From an uncultured Lachnospiraceae bacterium (GTDB lineage Bacteria; Bacillota; Clostridia; Lachnospirales; Lachnospiraceae), in NCBI GenBank assembly GCA_902797785.1, contig CADBUD010000322.1, forward strand, positions 1 through 8,105: DNA of 8,105 nucleotides, in the 5' to 3' direction. The notes under the pieces were generated by a model, which worked only from the letters and a program-made list of their open reading frames with translations, was not told where the DNA came from and did not search any database. Positions 1 to 6,378 of the stretch are shown in pieces. The first letter of the stretch is position 1, and every line of letters starts with the position of its first letter. A program made the translations under genes and the position numbers.

Positions 1-422
1 ACAAACTCTGATGAAATCACACTGGAAAGATTTTCCTTCGTCACTGTGACGGAACAGCCGAATAACAGCTGGCGTTTCTGCATGCTCCCCATTCCTTCCA
101 TCAGCTTTTCATAGACCCCCGTTCCGCGCCTTTGATCTGTCTTGGCCTGATCTCCTTCAATAGAAAAGACCGGAATCAGATTTCTATACGTTTCAAACAG
201 CTTTAAATAATCCTCATCCAGCATCGTCCCATTCGTAAAAATCGGAAAAAGAATCTGCGGAATCCTGCCCGCTGCCCCAATCACACCTCTGCGTACCATC
301 GGCTCCCCGCCTGCTAATAAAATAAAGCTGATTCCAAGCTCCCTGGCCTGTTCAAAAAGATCCGTCCACTTTTCAGGTTCACAGCTCTGCGCTGTCCAAA
401 AGCACCGTAAAGGGTCCGTCAT
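1..422 (-). CDS. Radical SAM domain protein, N-terminally truncated and cut by the window edge
   Basis: The frame starts at an ATG at 422 (minus strand), preceded immediately by an in-frame TAA, and stays open for 140 codons to the left edge. AGGTGA lies 9 nt upstream (432-437), so translation from here is possible. The protein reads EPEKWTDLFEQARELGISF (residues 15-33), then LLAGGEP (35-41), FPIFTNGT (59-66), FSIEGD (87-91 region), RRGTGVYEKL (98-107) and SVTVTKEN (124-131). This matches the core of a radical SAM family in which the GGEP motif binds the SAM amino group. In that family a CxxxCxxC motif for the 4Fe-4S cluster should lie some 20-40 residues before the EKW segment. Here only 14 residues precede it (C7 and C14, wrong spacing), and the DNA further upstream encodes dtd. 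Homology appears to begin at about the dtd stop codon. As it stands the product should not bind the catalytic cluster. It may be a pseudogene or recombination remnant, or an unusual domain-only protein. The family match is from memory of homologues. Confidence 0.75.
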   Translation of the reverse strand, partial: MTDPLRCFWTAQSCEPEKWTDLFEQARELGISFILLAGGEPMVRRGVIGAAGRIPQILFPIFTNGTMLDEDYLKLFETYRNLIPVFSIEGDQAKTDQRRGTGVYEKLMEGMGSMQKRQLLFGCSVTVTKENLSSVISSEF

Positions 423-831
423 TTAGAAGCTTCACCTTCATATCTGCTCCAAAGCTTCCCGTTTCCACCAAGATCTCCGGTACCTGCTTTCTGCATTCAG
501 ATATAATGTATTCATATAGTTCTTCTGCCAGCTCCGGTTTTCCTGCCCGGACAAAGGAAGGGCGATTTCCCTTCCTGCAGTCTGCATATAAGGTAAACTG
601 GGAAACTAACAACAGGCTTCCGCTTACCTGTTTCAGGTCTAAATTGGTCTTTCCGTTCTCATCCTCAAAAATCCTCATGCCCAGCAGCTTTTTTATCATC
701 TTATCTGCGATTTCTTTTGTGTCCTCCCCGGCGATTCCGATCAGTACCAAAAATCCTTTTCCGATCTCTCCAATGACCGCATCATCCACTGTCACACTTG
801 CTTTTTGTACTCTTTGAATTATAAATCTCAT
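379..831 (-). CDS. dtd: D-aminoacyl-tRNA deacylase (DTD1)
   Basis: A cytoplasmic proofreading hydrolase that removes D-amino acids (and glycine from tRNA-Ala) mischarged on tRNA. The product is 150 aa, the usual DTD length, starting MRFIIQRVQKASV. Family motifs are intact: SQFTLYAD at 77-84 and NDGPFT at 137-142, which holds the Gly139-cisPro140 dipeptide that gives chiral selection, plus the conserved ETGSFGADM segment (123-131). An ATG 18 nt further upstream (849) is in frame, but 831 is preferred: GAGGA sits 5 nt before it and the family begins with M-R-x-x-x-Q-R-V. The 3' end overlaps the radical SAM frame by 44 nt. Upstream, the gene diverges from the polysaccharide operon and has its own likely promoter at 949-977, giving a leader of about 110 nt that contains the 25-bp repeat. 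In many Firmicutes dtd follows relA; that gene is not here. Confidence 0.95.
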   Translation of the reverse strand: MRFIIQRVQKASVTVDDAVIGEIGKGFLVLIGIAGEDTKEIADKMIKKLLGMRIFEDENGKTNLDLKQVSGSLLLVSQFTLYADCRKGNRPSFVRAGKPELAEELYEYIISECRKQVPEILVETGSFGADMKVKLLNDGPFTVLLDSAEL

Positions 832-851
832 TCTTATCCTCACTTTCATTC

Positions 852-876
852 TTCACAGCTTTGCTGTTCATAACAA
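852..876 (+). repeat. 25-bp intergenic repeat, copy 1 (imperfect palindrome)
   Basis: TTCACAGCTTTGC, then T, then GTTCATAACAA. A second copy at 7453-7477, in the same orientation, differs at a single base. The core ACAGC-TTT-GCTGT is a perfect 5-bp inverted repeat with a 3-nt loop. It lies in the dtd leader (read on the minus strand) and between dtd and the operon promoter. It is probably a dispersed intergenic repeat of the genome, but only two copies are visible here. Confidence 0.75.
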
Positions 877-948
877 CAGTTCACGGCAACAGTATATCGC
901 AGGAGAACCGGAATGGCAAATGGACTTTATGCACAAACTGTGCCCCAA

Positions 949-977
949 AATATATTATTGTATTTCCCCCTCGTCAA
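949..977 (-). promoter_or_regulatory. Predicted sigma-A promoter for dtd
   Basis: Read on the minus strand: TTGACG (-35, plus-strand 972-977, 5/6 to consensus), a 17-nt spacer, then TATATT (-10, plus-strand 949-954, 5/6). Transcription would start near 942 and run into dtd. The -35 lies inside the spacer of the plus-strand promoter at 958-986, so the two RNA polymerase sites overlap and should compete. Confidence 0.7.
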
Positions 978-986
978 TGATATAAT
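958..986 (+). promoter_or_regulatory. Predicted extended -10 sigma-A promoter for the flippase-capEFG-hydE operon
   Basis: TTGTAT (-35, 958-963, weak beyond TTG), a 17-nt spacer, and a perfect TATAAT (-10, 981-986) preceded by TG at 978-979 (extended -10, TGATATAAT). The start of transcription would be near 993. That lies downstream of the most upstream in-frame ATG of the next gene (913), so the site also argues for the shorter protein. It overlaps the divergent dtd promoter. Confidence 0.75.
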
Positions 987-1022
987 ATTTGTGTTCTTTT
1001 TTCATCAGGACACAACAAAAGT

Positions 1023-1028
1023 AAGGAG
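1023..1028 (+). promoter_or_regulatory. AAGGAG ribosome binding site with long spacing
   Basis: The only strong Shine-Dalgarno sequence near the flippase start. It is 16 nt from the ATG at 1045, longer than the usual 5-10 nt. No in-frame ATG, GTG or TTG lies between them; an in-frame ATT at 1030 is too close. Initiation may be weak, or a rare start codon may be used. Confidence 0.5.
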
Positions 1029-1044
1029 AATTGCAGATACGATC

Positions 1045-2835
1045 ATGTCAATCATACGAGTCATCAGAAAATACAAAATGGTATTATCCTCCCACCAGAA
1101 GCTACGGATTTTCGAGCTGGGAATCTTAATGATCATCGGGGGATTTTTGGAAACCTGCTCCGTTTCCTTAATGCTCCCGTTCATGAACGTTGTCATGGCC
1201 CCGGAACAGACCATGAAAAACCATTATGTTCAATGGGTCTGCGGTATTCTGCACCTTCACTCCCCCCGGACATTTCTGGTATTTCTTGCTATTTTTCTGG
1301 CAATGATCTATATTTTAAAAAACGTTTATCTGATGTTCCAGTTTAACATCCAATACCGTTTTGTCTACGGAAATATGTTCGTCATGCAAAAAAAGCTCTT
1401 AGAGACCTTTGTCCACAGACCCTATGAGCATTTTCTGAAAATGAGCTCCGGTGAAGTCATCCGGGTCATCAACAGCGATACCGTTTCCGCATTCAATCTT
1501 TTGATCACACTTCTCTCACTGTTTACTGAGCTGGTCGTTTCCTCCATGCTGATCCTCACGATTTTTGTCATCAATCCTTTGGTGACGACCTGTATGGCAG
1601 TGATGATGCTCCTGCTTGTATTTTTTATTTTCATGATACTAAAGCCGATTCTTCGGACAGCGGGACTTGAGAACCAAAAAGCCTATGCCGGAATGCATAA
1701 ATGGCTTCTACAATCGATTCAGGGCATCAAGGAACTAAAGGTCATGAAACGGGAGGCCTTTTTTCAGGACAATTACGATGCCTGCGGACAGGTTTTTGTC
1801 CAGACGAACCGAAGGAGCCAGATTTTAAATTTGATCCCTCGTTTTTTTATTGAAGCCATCAGCATGGGAGTCATGTTCATTGTCGTCGCCGTATTAATTT
1901 ACCGCGGATCAGATTTAGAATCCATCATCCCTATGCTTACCGCAGTTGCCATGGCTGCCATGCGGCTGCTCCCTTCCGTAAACCGGATTTCCTCTTCCAT
2001 GACAAGCATTGCCTATGGAGAGCCCATGCTCGATAAAATGATCGAGAACCTGAGAGTATTGGAGAACCGGGAGGATGTTACCCTTTCCGCCATCCCGGAG
2101 AAAAACAAACCGGCGGAGCCTGCAGCAAAAGAGCCAGTCTCTCCTACGATACACATTCCGGATTTTTCAAAGGAAATCCATTTCCGGCAGATCACCTATC
2201 ACTATCCCGGTTCAAAGGAAAATGTACTGACCCATGCCTCTATGGTCATTCACCGCGGAGAGTCCGTTGGAATCGTTGGCCCTTCCGGTGCAGGAAAGAC
2301 CACCTCGGTGGACATTATCCTGGGGCTTCTTTGTCCGCAGGAGGGACAGATTCTCGTTGACGGGGTCGATATTCATCAAAATATCGGAGACTGGCTGGAA
2401 CAGATCGGATATATTCCGCAGATGATCTTTATGCTGGATGATTCCATCCGGTCCAACGTTGCCTTCGGGGAACCTCCGGATAAGATTTCAGACGAGAAGG
2501 TCTGGAAGGCCCTGGAGGAAGCCGCCGTAGCAGATTTTGTCAGAAAGCTTCCAAAAGGTCTGGACACCCAGATTGGAGAACGTGGAATGCGTCTTTCCGG
2601 GGGACAGCGGCAGAGAATCGGCATCGCGCGGGCGTTATACCGGAATCCCAAGGTATTGATTTTTGATGAGGCCACCTCGGCTCTGGACAAAGAGACGGAA
2701 TCTGCGATCATGGATTCGATCCACAGCCTTCACGGACAGAAGACCATGATCATTATTGCCCACCGCCTGACAACAATCGAAGCCTGCGATCATATTTTCC
2801 GGGTAGCGGAAGAAACCATCGTAAAGGAACGATAA
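1045..2835 (+). CDS. PglK-like ABC exporter (lipid-linked oligosaccharide flippase), ATP-binding/permease
   Basis: A membrane ABC half-transporter of 596 aa that probably acts as a homodimer, flipping a lipid-linked glycan across the cytoplasmic membrane. The permease half has six hydrophobic segments near residues 26-50, 78-99, 152-175, 177-199, 268-288 and 292-311. The ATPase half has all its motifs: Walker A GPSGAGKTT (412-420, Lys418), Q-loop Gln459, signature LSGGQ (517-521), Walker B VLIFDE (537-542), D-loop SALD and switch His573. Segments such as GFLETCSVSLMLPFMNVVM and MRLLPSVNRI resemble the Campylobacter flippase PglK closely, as far as I recall that sequence. A Pro/Lys/Glu-rich linker (about 350-368) separates the halves. 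The frame is open back to an ATG at 913, but the promoter at 958-986 lies inside that extension and the extra 44 residues look non-conserved, so 1045 is chosen. It is the first gene of the operon, ahead of UDP-L-FucNAc synthesis genes, which supports a glycan substrate. A peptide or lipid exporter is less likely. Confidence 0.88.
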   Translation: MSIIRVIRKYKMVLSSHQKLRIFELGILMIIGGFLETCSVSLMLPFMNVVMAPEQTMKNHYVQWVCGILHLHSPRTFLVFLAIFLAMIYILKNVYLMFQFNIQYRFVYGNMFVMQKKLLETFVHRPYEHFLKMSSGEVIRVINSDTVSAFNLLITLLSLFTELVVSSMLILTIFVINPLVTTCMAVMMLLLVFFIFMILKPILRTAGLENQKAYAGMHKWLLQSIQGIKELKVMKREAFFQDNYDACGQVFVQTNRRSQILNLIPRFFIEAISMGVMFIVVAVLIYRGSDLESIIPMLTAVAMAAMRLLPSVNRISSSMTSIAYGEPMLDKMIENLRVLENREDVTLSAIPEKNKPAEPAAKEPVSPTIHIPDFSKEIHFRQITYHYPGSKENVLTHASMVIHRGESVGIVGPSGAGKTTSVDIILGLLCPQEGQILVDGVDIHQNIGDWLEQIGYIPQMIFMLDDSIRSNVAFGEPPDKISDEKVWKALEEAAVADFVRKLPKGLDTQIGERGMRLSGGQRQRIGIARALYRNPKVLIFDEATSALDKETESAIMDSIHSLHGQKTMIIIAHRLTTIEACDHIFRVAEETIVKER

Positions 2836-2870
2836 AAAACGATCCACAAAAACAGAAAGGAAGAAACACC

Positions 2871-3902
2871 ATGTCATCATTTAAAGACGCAACGCTATTA
2901 ATTACAGGAGGTACCGGCTCCTTTGGACATACCGTATTAAAACATTTTTTACATTCTGATATCAAAGAAATCCGGATTTTCAGCCGGGATGAGAAAAAAC
3001 AGGATGATATGCGGCATGAGCTGCAGACCCATCATCCGGAGGCTGCCTCCAAAGTAAAATTTTATATTGGAAATGTACGGGATCCCCAATCGGTGCATGA
3101 TGCCATGCCGGGAGTCGATTATATCTTTCATGCCGCCGCATTAAAACAGGTGCCATCCTGTGAATTTTTTCCTATGGAAGCCGTACAGACGAACGTAGAG
3201 GGAACCAATAATGTCCTGCATGCTGCCATTGAAGCAAAGGTAAAGCGTGTCGTATGTCTAAGTACCGATAAGGCTGCCTATCCGATCAATGCCATGGGCA
3301 CCAGTAAAGCCATGATGGAACACGTCGTCAGAGCCAATGCCCGCGTGGCAGCAGAACGCGGAGATACCATCATCTGCTGTACCCGATATGGAAATGTCAT
3401 GTGCAGCCGCGGCTCTGTCATCCCTTTGTTCATCCATCAGATCCGCTCCGGAGCGCCGGTCACGATCACCAATCCGGAAATGACCCGATTTTTGATGAAT
3501 CTGGACGAGGCCGTAGAGCTGGTAAAATTTGCATTTGAACATGCAAATCCAGGCGACCTCTTTATTCAAAAAGCTGATGCGAGCACCATCGACACCCTGG
3601 CCCGTGCCGTACAAAAGCTGTTCGGTGATACCGGAACACGCATCATTGGAACGCGCCATGGCGAAAAGCTCTATGAGACCTTAATGACAAGAGAAGAACG
3701 TCTCCGTTCAGAAGATATGGGAGATTATTTCCGTGTATCCGCCGATAACCGGGATTTAAATTACGATAAATATTTCATCAATGGAGAAGTTACAACAGAA
3801 GCAGAAGATTCCTACACCAGTCATAATACCAGACTTCTTAATGTAGAAGAAACTGTCGAAAAAATCCTGACAACAGATTATGTACAGGAATGCCTTGCAT
3901 AG
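2871..3902 (+). CDS. capE: UDP-GlcNAc 4,6-dehydratase / 5-epimerase (CapE/WbjB type)
   Basis: First enzyme of UDP-N-acetyl-L-fucosamine synthesis. It dehydrates UDP-GlcNAc at C4/C6 and epimerises C5 to give a UDP-2-acetamido-2,6-dideoxy-L-hexos-4-ulose. The 343-aa soluble extended short-chain dehydrogenase matches CapE length. It has the nucleotide-binding TGGTGSFG (12-19), STDKAAYPINAMGTSKAMME (131-150), TRYGNVMCSRGSV (171-183) and GEKLYE (264-269). In place of the usual YxxxK active-site pair there is M142xxxK146 after NA, which is the hallmark of CapE/WbjB and not of PseB/FlaA1, where NLYGATK is typical. AGGA 9 nt before the ATG gives a good start. It lies 35 nt after the flippase gene and 14 nt before capF, in one operon. 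Confidence 0.93.
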   Translation: MSSFKDATLLITGGTGSFGHTVLKHFLHSDIKEIRIFSRDEKKQDDMRHELQTHHPEAASKVKFYIGNVRDPQSVHDAMPGVDYIFHAAALKQVPSCEFFPMEAVQTNVEGTNNVLHAAIEAKVKRVVCLSTDKAAYPINAMGTSKAMMEHVVRANARVAAERGDTIICCTRYGNVMCSRGSVIPLFIHQIRSGAPVTITNPEMTRFLMNLDEAVELVKFAFEHANPGDLFIQKADASTIDTLARAVQKLFGDTGTRIIGTRHGEKLYETLMTREERLRSEDMGDYFRVSADNRDLNYDKYFINGEVTTEAEDSYTSHNTRLLNVEETVEKILTTDYVQECLA

Positions 3903-3916
3903 ATGGGGGAAGTGCC

Positions 3917-5149
3917 ATGAATATCTTAGTCACCGGAGCCAAGGGATTTGTCGGACAAAATCTCATAGAAAATCTAAAAGCCATCAAAGAGGGCAAGAAC
4001 CGGACCAGAAACATCTGCATCGGCAGAATATATGAATACGATAAAAATTCTACCGAAGAAGAGCTCAGGGAAGCCTGCGAACATGCCGATTTCGTGTTTC
4101 ATCTCGCCGGCGTCAACCGCCCTGATCATACTTCCGAATTTATGGAAGGAAATGCCGGGTTTTCTTCCCACCTGTTAGATACCCTAAAACAGTACTCCAA
4201 TTTCTGTCCCGTCATGCTCGCAAGCTCCATTCAGGCCTCTCTTCTTGGACGGTTTTCGGGTTCTGAATACGGAAAAAGCAAGCTGGAGGGGGAAAGACTC
4301 TTTTTCCAATATTCCAAAGAGACCGGCGCAAAGGTTCTGGTCTATCGTTTTCCGAACCTGTTCGGGAAATGGTGCCGCCCGAATTATAACAGTGCCGTGG
4401 CCACCTTCTGCCACGCAATCGCGAATGACTTGGACTATCTGGTCAACGACCCGACCACAGAGCTGGAGCTTTTATACATTGACGATCTCGTCTATGAAAT
4501 GTTCGATGCACTGGAAGGAAAAGAAAATCGATGTGAATACGAGGGATTGGACTCCGTTCCTTCCCCTTGCGGAACCTATTGCCATGTCCCACTGACCTAT
4601 CATGCTTCCATAGGAGAAATCATCGATTTACTATATCGCTTTAAAGCTATGCCATCTACGCTTTTTATGCCGCAGATTCCAGAAGGATCGTTTGCCAAAA
4701 AACTGTATTCCACCTACCTGTCCTATCTCCCGGAATCCGCCATGTCCTATGACCTTCCCATGCATGTGGATAACCGGGGCATTTTTACAGAGCTGTTAAA
4801 AACACCGGACTGCGGACAGGTCAGCATTAATATTGCCCGGCCGGGAAATGTCCGCGGACAGCATTGGCACAACAGCAAGTGGGAGATCTTTATTGTGGTT
4901 TCCGGACACGGACTGATCCAGGAACGCCGGATCGGTACTGACCCCCAGACAGGAAAGCCCTATCCTATCCATTCCTTTGAGGTCTATGGAGAGCAGATGA
5001 GAGCCATTCAGATGCTGCCGGGGTTTACGCACAATATCATCAATTTATCTGATACCGAAAATTTAGTCACCGTCATGTGGGCCAATGAACAATTTGACCC
5101 TCATCATCCAGACACATTTTTTGAATGTGTAGAAAGCAGGGAAAAATGA
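3917..5149 (+). CDS. capF: CapF/WbjC bifunctional SDR reductase with C-terminal cupin epimerase
   Basis: Second step of UDP-L-FucNAc synthesis. The C-terminal cupin domain epimerises C3 of the CapE product and the N-terminal NADPH-dependent SDR domain reduces the C4 ketone. The 410-aa protein shows TGAKGFVG (6-13), HLAGVNRPDH (62-71), SSIQAS (103-108), Y118xxxK122 and NLFGKWCRPNYNSAVATF (147-164). The cupin (about 284-405) has GQHWH (314-318) with metal-ligand candidates His316, His318, Glu323 and His372 in PGFTHNIIN. Compared with staphylococcal CapF as I recall it (about 369 aa), there are about five extra residues between the catalytic Ser and Tyr (LLGRFSGSEYGKSK). The start is ATG 3917, with GGGGGA 6 nt upstream and the family start MNILVTGAKGFVG. 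An in-frame ATG at 3890 overlaps the end of capE and is rejected. Its stop overlaps the capG start (ATGA). Confidence 0.94.
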   Translation: MNILVTGAKGFVGQNLIENLKAIKEGKNRTRNICIGRIYEYDKNSTEEELREACEHADFVFHLAGVNRPDHTSEFMEGNAGFSSHLLDTLKQYSNFCPVMLASSIQASLLGRFSGSEYGKSKLEGERLFFQYSKETGAKVLVYRFPNLFGKWCRPNYNSAVATFCHAIANDLDYLVNDPTTELELLYIDDLVYEMFDALEGKENRCEYEGLDSVPSPCGTYCHVPLTYHASIGEIIDLLYRFKAMPSTLFMPQIPEGSFAKKLYSTYLSYLPESAMSYDLPMHVDNRGIFTELLKTPDCGQVSINIARPGNVRGQHWHNSKWEIFIVVSGHGLIQERRIGTDPQTGKPYPIHSFEVYGEQMRAIQMLPGFTHNIINLSDTENLVTVMWANEQFDPHHPDTFFECVESREK

Positions 5150-6378
5150 ACGTAGATTTTAACCATATACAATGGAAAAATAATGGAAAATTAAAGCTTT
5201 TGATCATCGTAGGAACCCGCCCGGAGATTATCCGCCTCTCCTGCGTCATCAAAAAATGCAGAACCTATTTTGATACCCTTTTATGCCATACCGGCCAAAA
5301 TTACGATTATCATTTAAACGGCATATTTTTCAAGGAATTGGAGCTTGAAGATCCTGAGGTATACCTGCAGGCCGTAGGCAAAGATCTGGGCGAAACCATG
5401 GGGAATATCATTGATTCCTCCTATAAATTAATGGCTCACCTGCGTCCTGACGCTGTCCTTGTTCTGGGGGATACCAATTCCTGTCTCTCTGTCATCGGCG
5501 CGAAACGGCTCCATATCCCGATCTTCCACATGGAAGCCGGAAACCGCTGCAAGGATGAATGTCTCCCGGAGGAAACGAACCGCCGGATCGTAGATATCAT
5601 TTCCGATGTCAATCTCGCCTACTCTGAACATGCCAGAAGATATTTAGCCGACTGCGGCACAGCAAAAGAGCGTACCTTTGTCACCGGAAGTCCTATGGCA
5701 GAAGTTTTAAGCGAGAACCTAAAGAAGATCCTTGCCTCCGACATCCACGACCGTCTCACAAAGGAAACCGGCATTTCCATCAAAAAAGGAGGCTATATCT
5801 TATTATCTGCACATCGTGAGGAAAATGTGGATACAGAACGAAACTTCCTTTCCCTGTTTTCAGCAATCAATACCCTTGCCAAAACCTACCAGCTCCCGAT
5901 CCTCTATTCCTGCCATCCAAGAAGCCGGAAACGGTTAGAGCAGATGAAGCTGGAAGGAAAATTTGAGCTCGATCCTCGTGTCATCATGCATGAACCTCTG
6001 GGATTTCACGATTATAACTGCCTGCAGGTCCATGCCTTTGCCGTCGTGTCAGATTCCGGAACCCTGCCGGAGGAGTCCAGCTATTTTACCTCCATTCAGA
6101 TGCCCTTTCCAGCCGTCTGCATCCGGACCAGCACAGAACGCCCGGAAGCCATGGAAAAATCCTGCTTCCTTCTGTCCGGGATTCACACAGACGGGCTGCT
6201 GCAGTCCGTGGAGCTGGCCGTTCAAATGCACCAGGCAAAAGACTACGGCATCCCTGTCCCGGATTATATCGATACCAATGTTTCCTCAAAGGTGGTCAAG
6301 ATCATCCAGTCCTACACGGAGACGGTGAACCGGTTCGTTTGGCGAAAAAACCTTCCCCAACCAGGTGACCTGTCATGA
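5146..6378 (+). CDS. capG: UDP-N-acetyl-L-hexosamine 2-epimerase (CapG/WbjD, WecB family)
   Basis: Last step to UDP-L-FucNAc: inversion at C2 of the CapF product by a non-hydrolysing epimerase of the WecB fold. The 410-aa soluble protein carries GTRPEIIR (23-30), HTGQNYD (48-54), GDTNS (108-112), HMEAGNRC (128-135), PEETNR (141-146), SAHREEN (221-227), CHPRS (256-260), SDSGTLPEES (302-311) and a RTSTERPEAM signature (327-336). The sequence alone would allow WecB (UDP-GlcNAc to UDP-ManNAc); the position directly after capE and capF, with an ATGA overlap, makes CapG the better call. An upstream in-frame ATG (5125) lies inside capF and is not preferred. AGCAGGG lies 5-6 nt before the 5146 ATG. 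The stop again overlaps the next start as ATGA (6375-6378). Confidence 0.92.
   Translation: MNVDFNHIQWKNNGKLKLLIIVGTRPEIIRLSCVIKKCRTYFDTLLCHTGQNYDYHLNGIFFKELELEDPEVYLQAVGKDLGETMGNIIDSSYKLMAHLRPDAVLVLGDTNSCLSVIGAKRLHIPIFHMEAGNRCKDECLPEETNRRIVDIISDVNLAYSEHARRYLADCGTAKERTFVTGSPMAEVLSENLKKILASDIHDRLTKETGISIKKGGYILLSAHREENVDTERNFLSLFSAINTLAKTYQLPILYSCHPRSRKRLEQMKLEGKFELDPRVIMHEPLGFHDYNCLQVHAFAVVSDSGTLPEESSYFTSIQMPFPAVCIRTSTERPEAMEKSCFLLSGIHTDGLLQSVELAVQMHQAKDYGIPVPDYIDTNVSSKVVKIIQSYTETVNRFVWRKNLPQPGDLS

Noticed and set aside
506..817. 103-aa plus-strand frame
   Set aside because: Lies entirely antisense to dtd, has no recognisable family and no ribosome site; a shadow of the dtd codons.
2871..3902. 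PseB/FlaA1-type pseudaminic acid dehydratase
   Set aside because: The NAMGTSKAMME segment with Met in the Tyr position, and the following capF and capG genes, fit CapE/WbjB instead.
3890..3916. Upstream start for capF
   Set aside because: It overlaps the end of capE, adds nine non-conserved residues, and the GGGGGA site is placed for the ATG at 3917.
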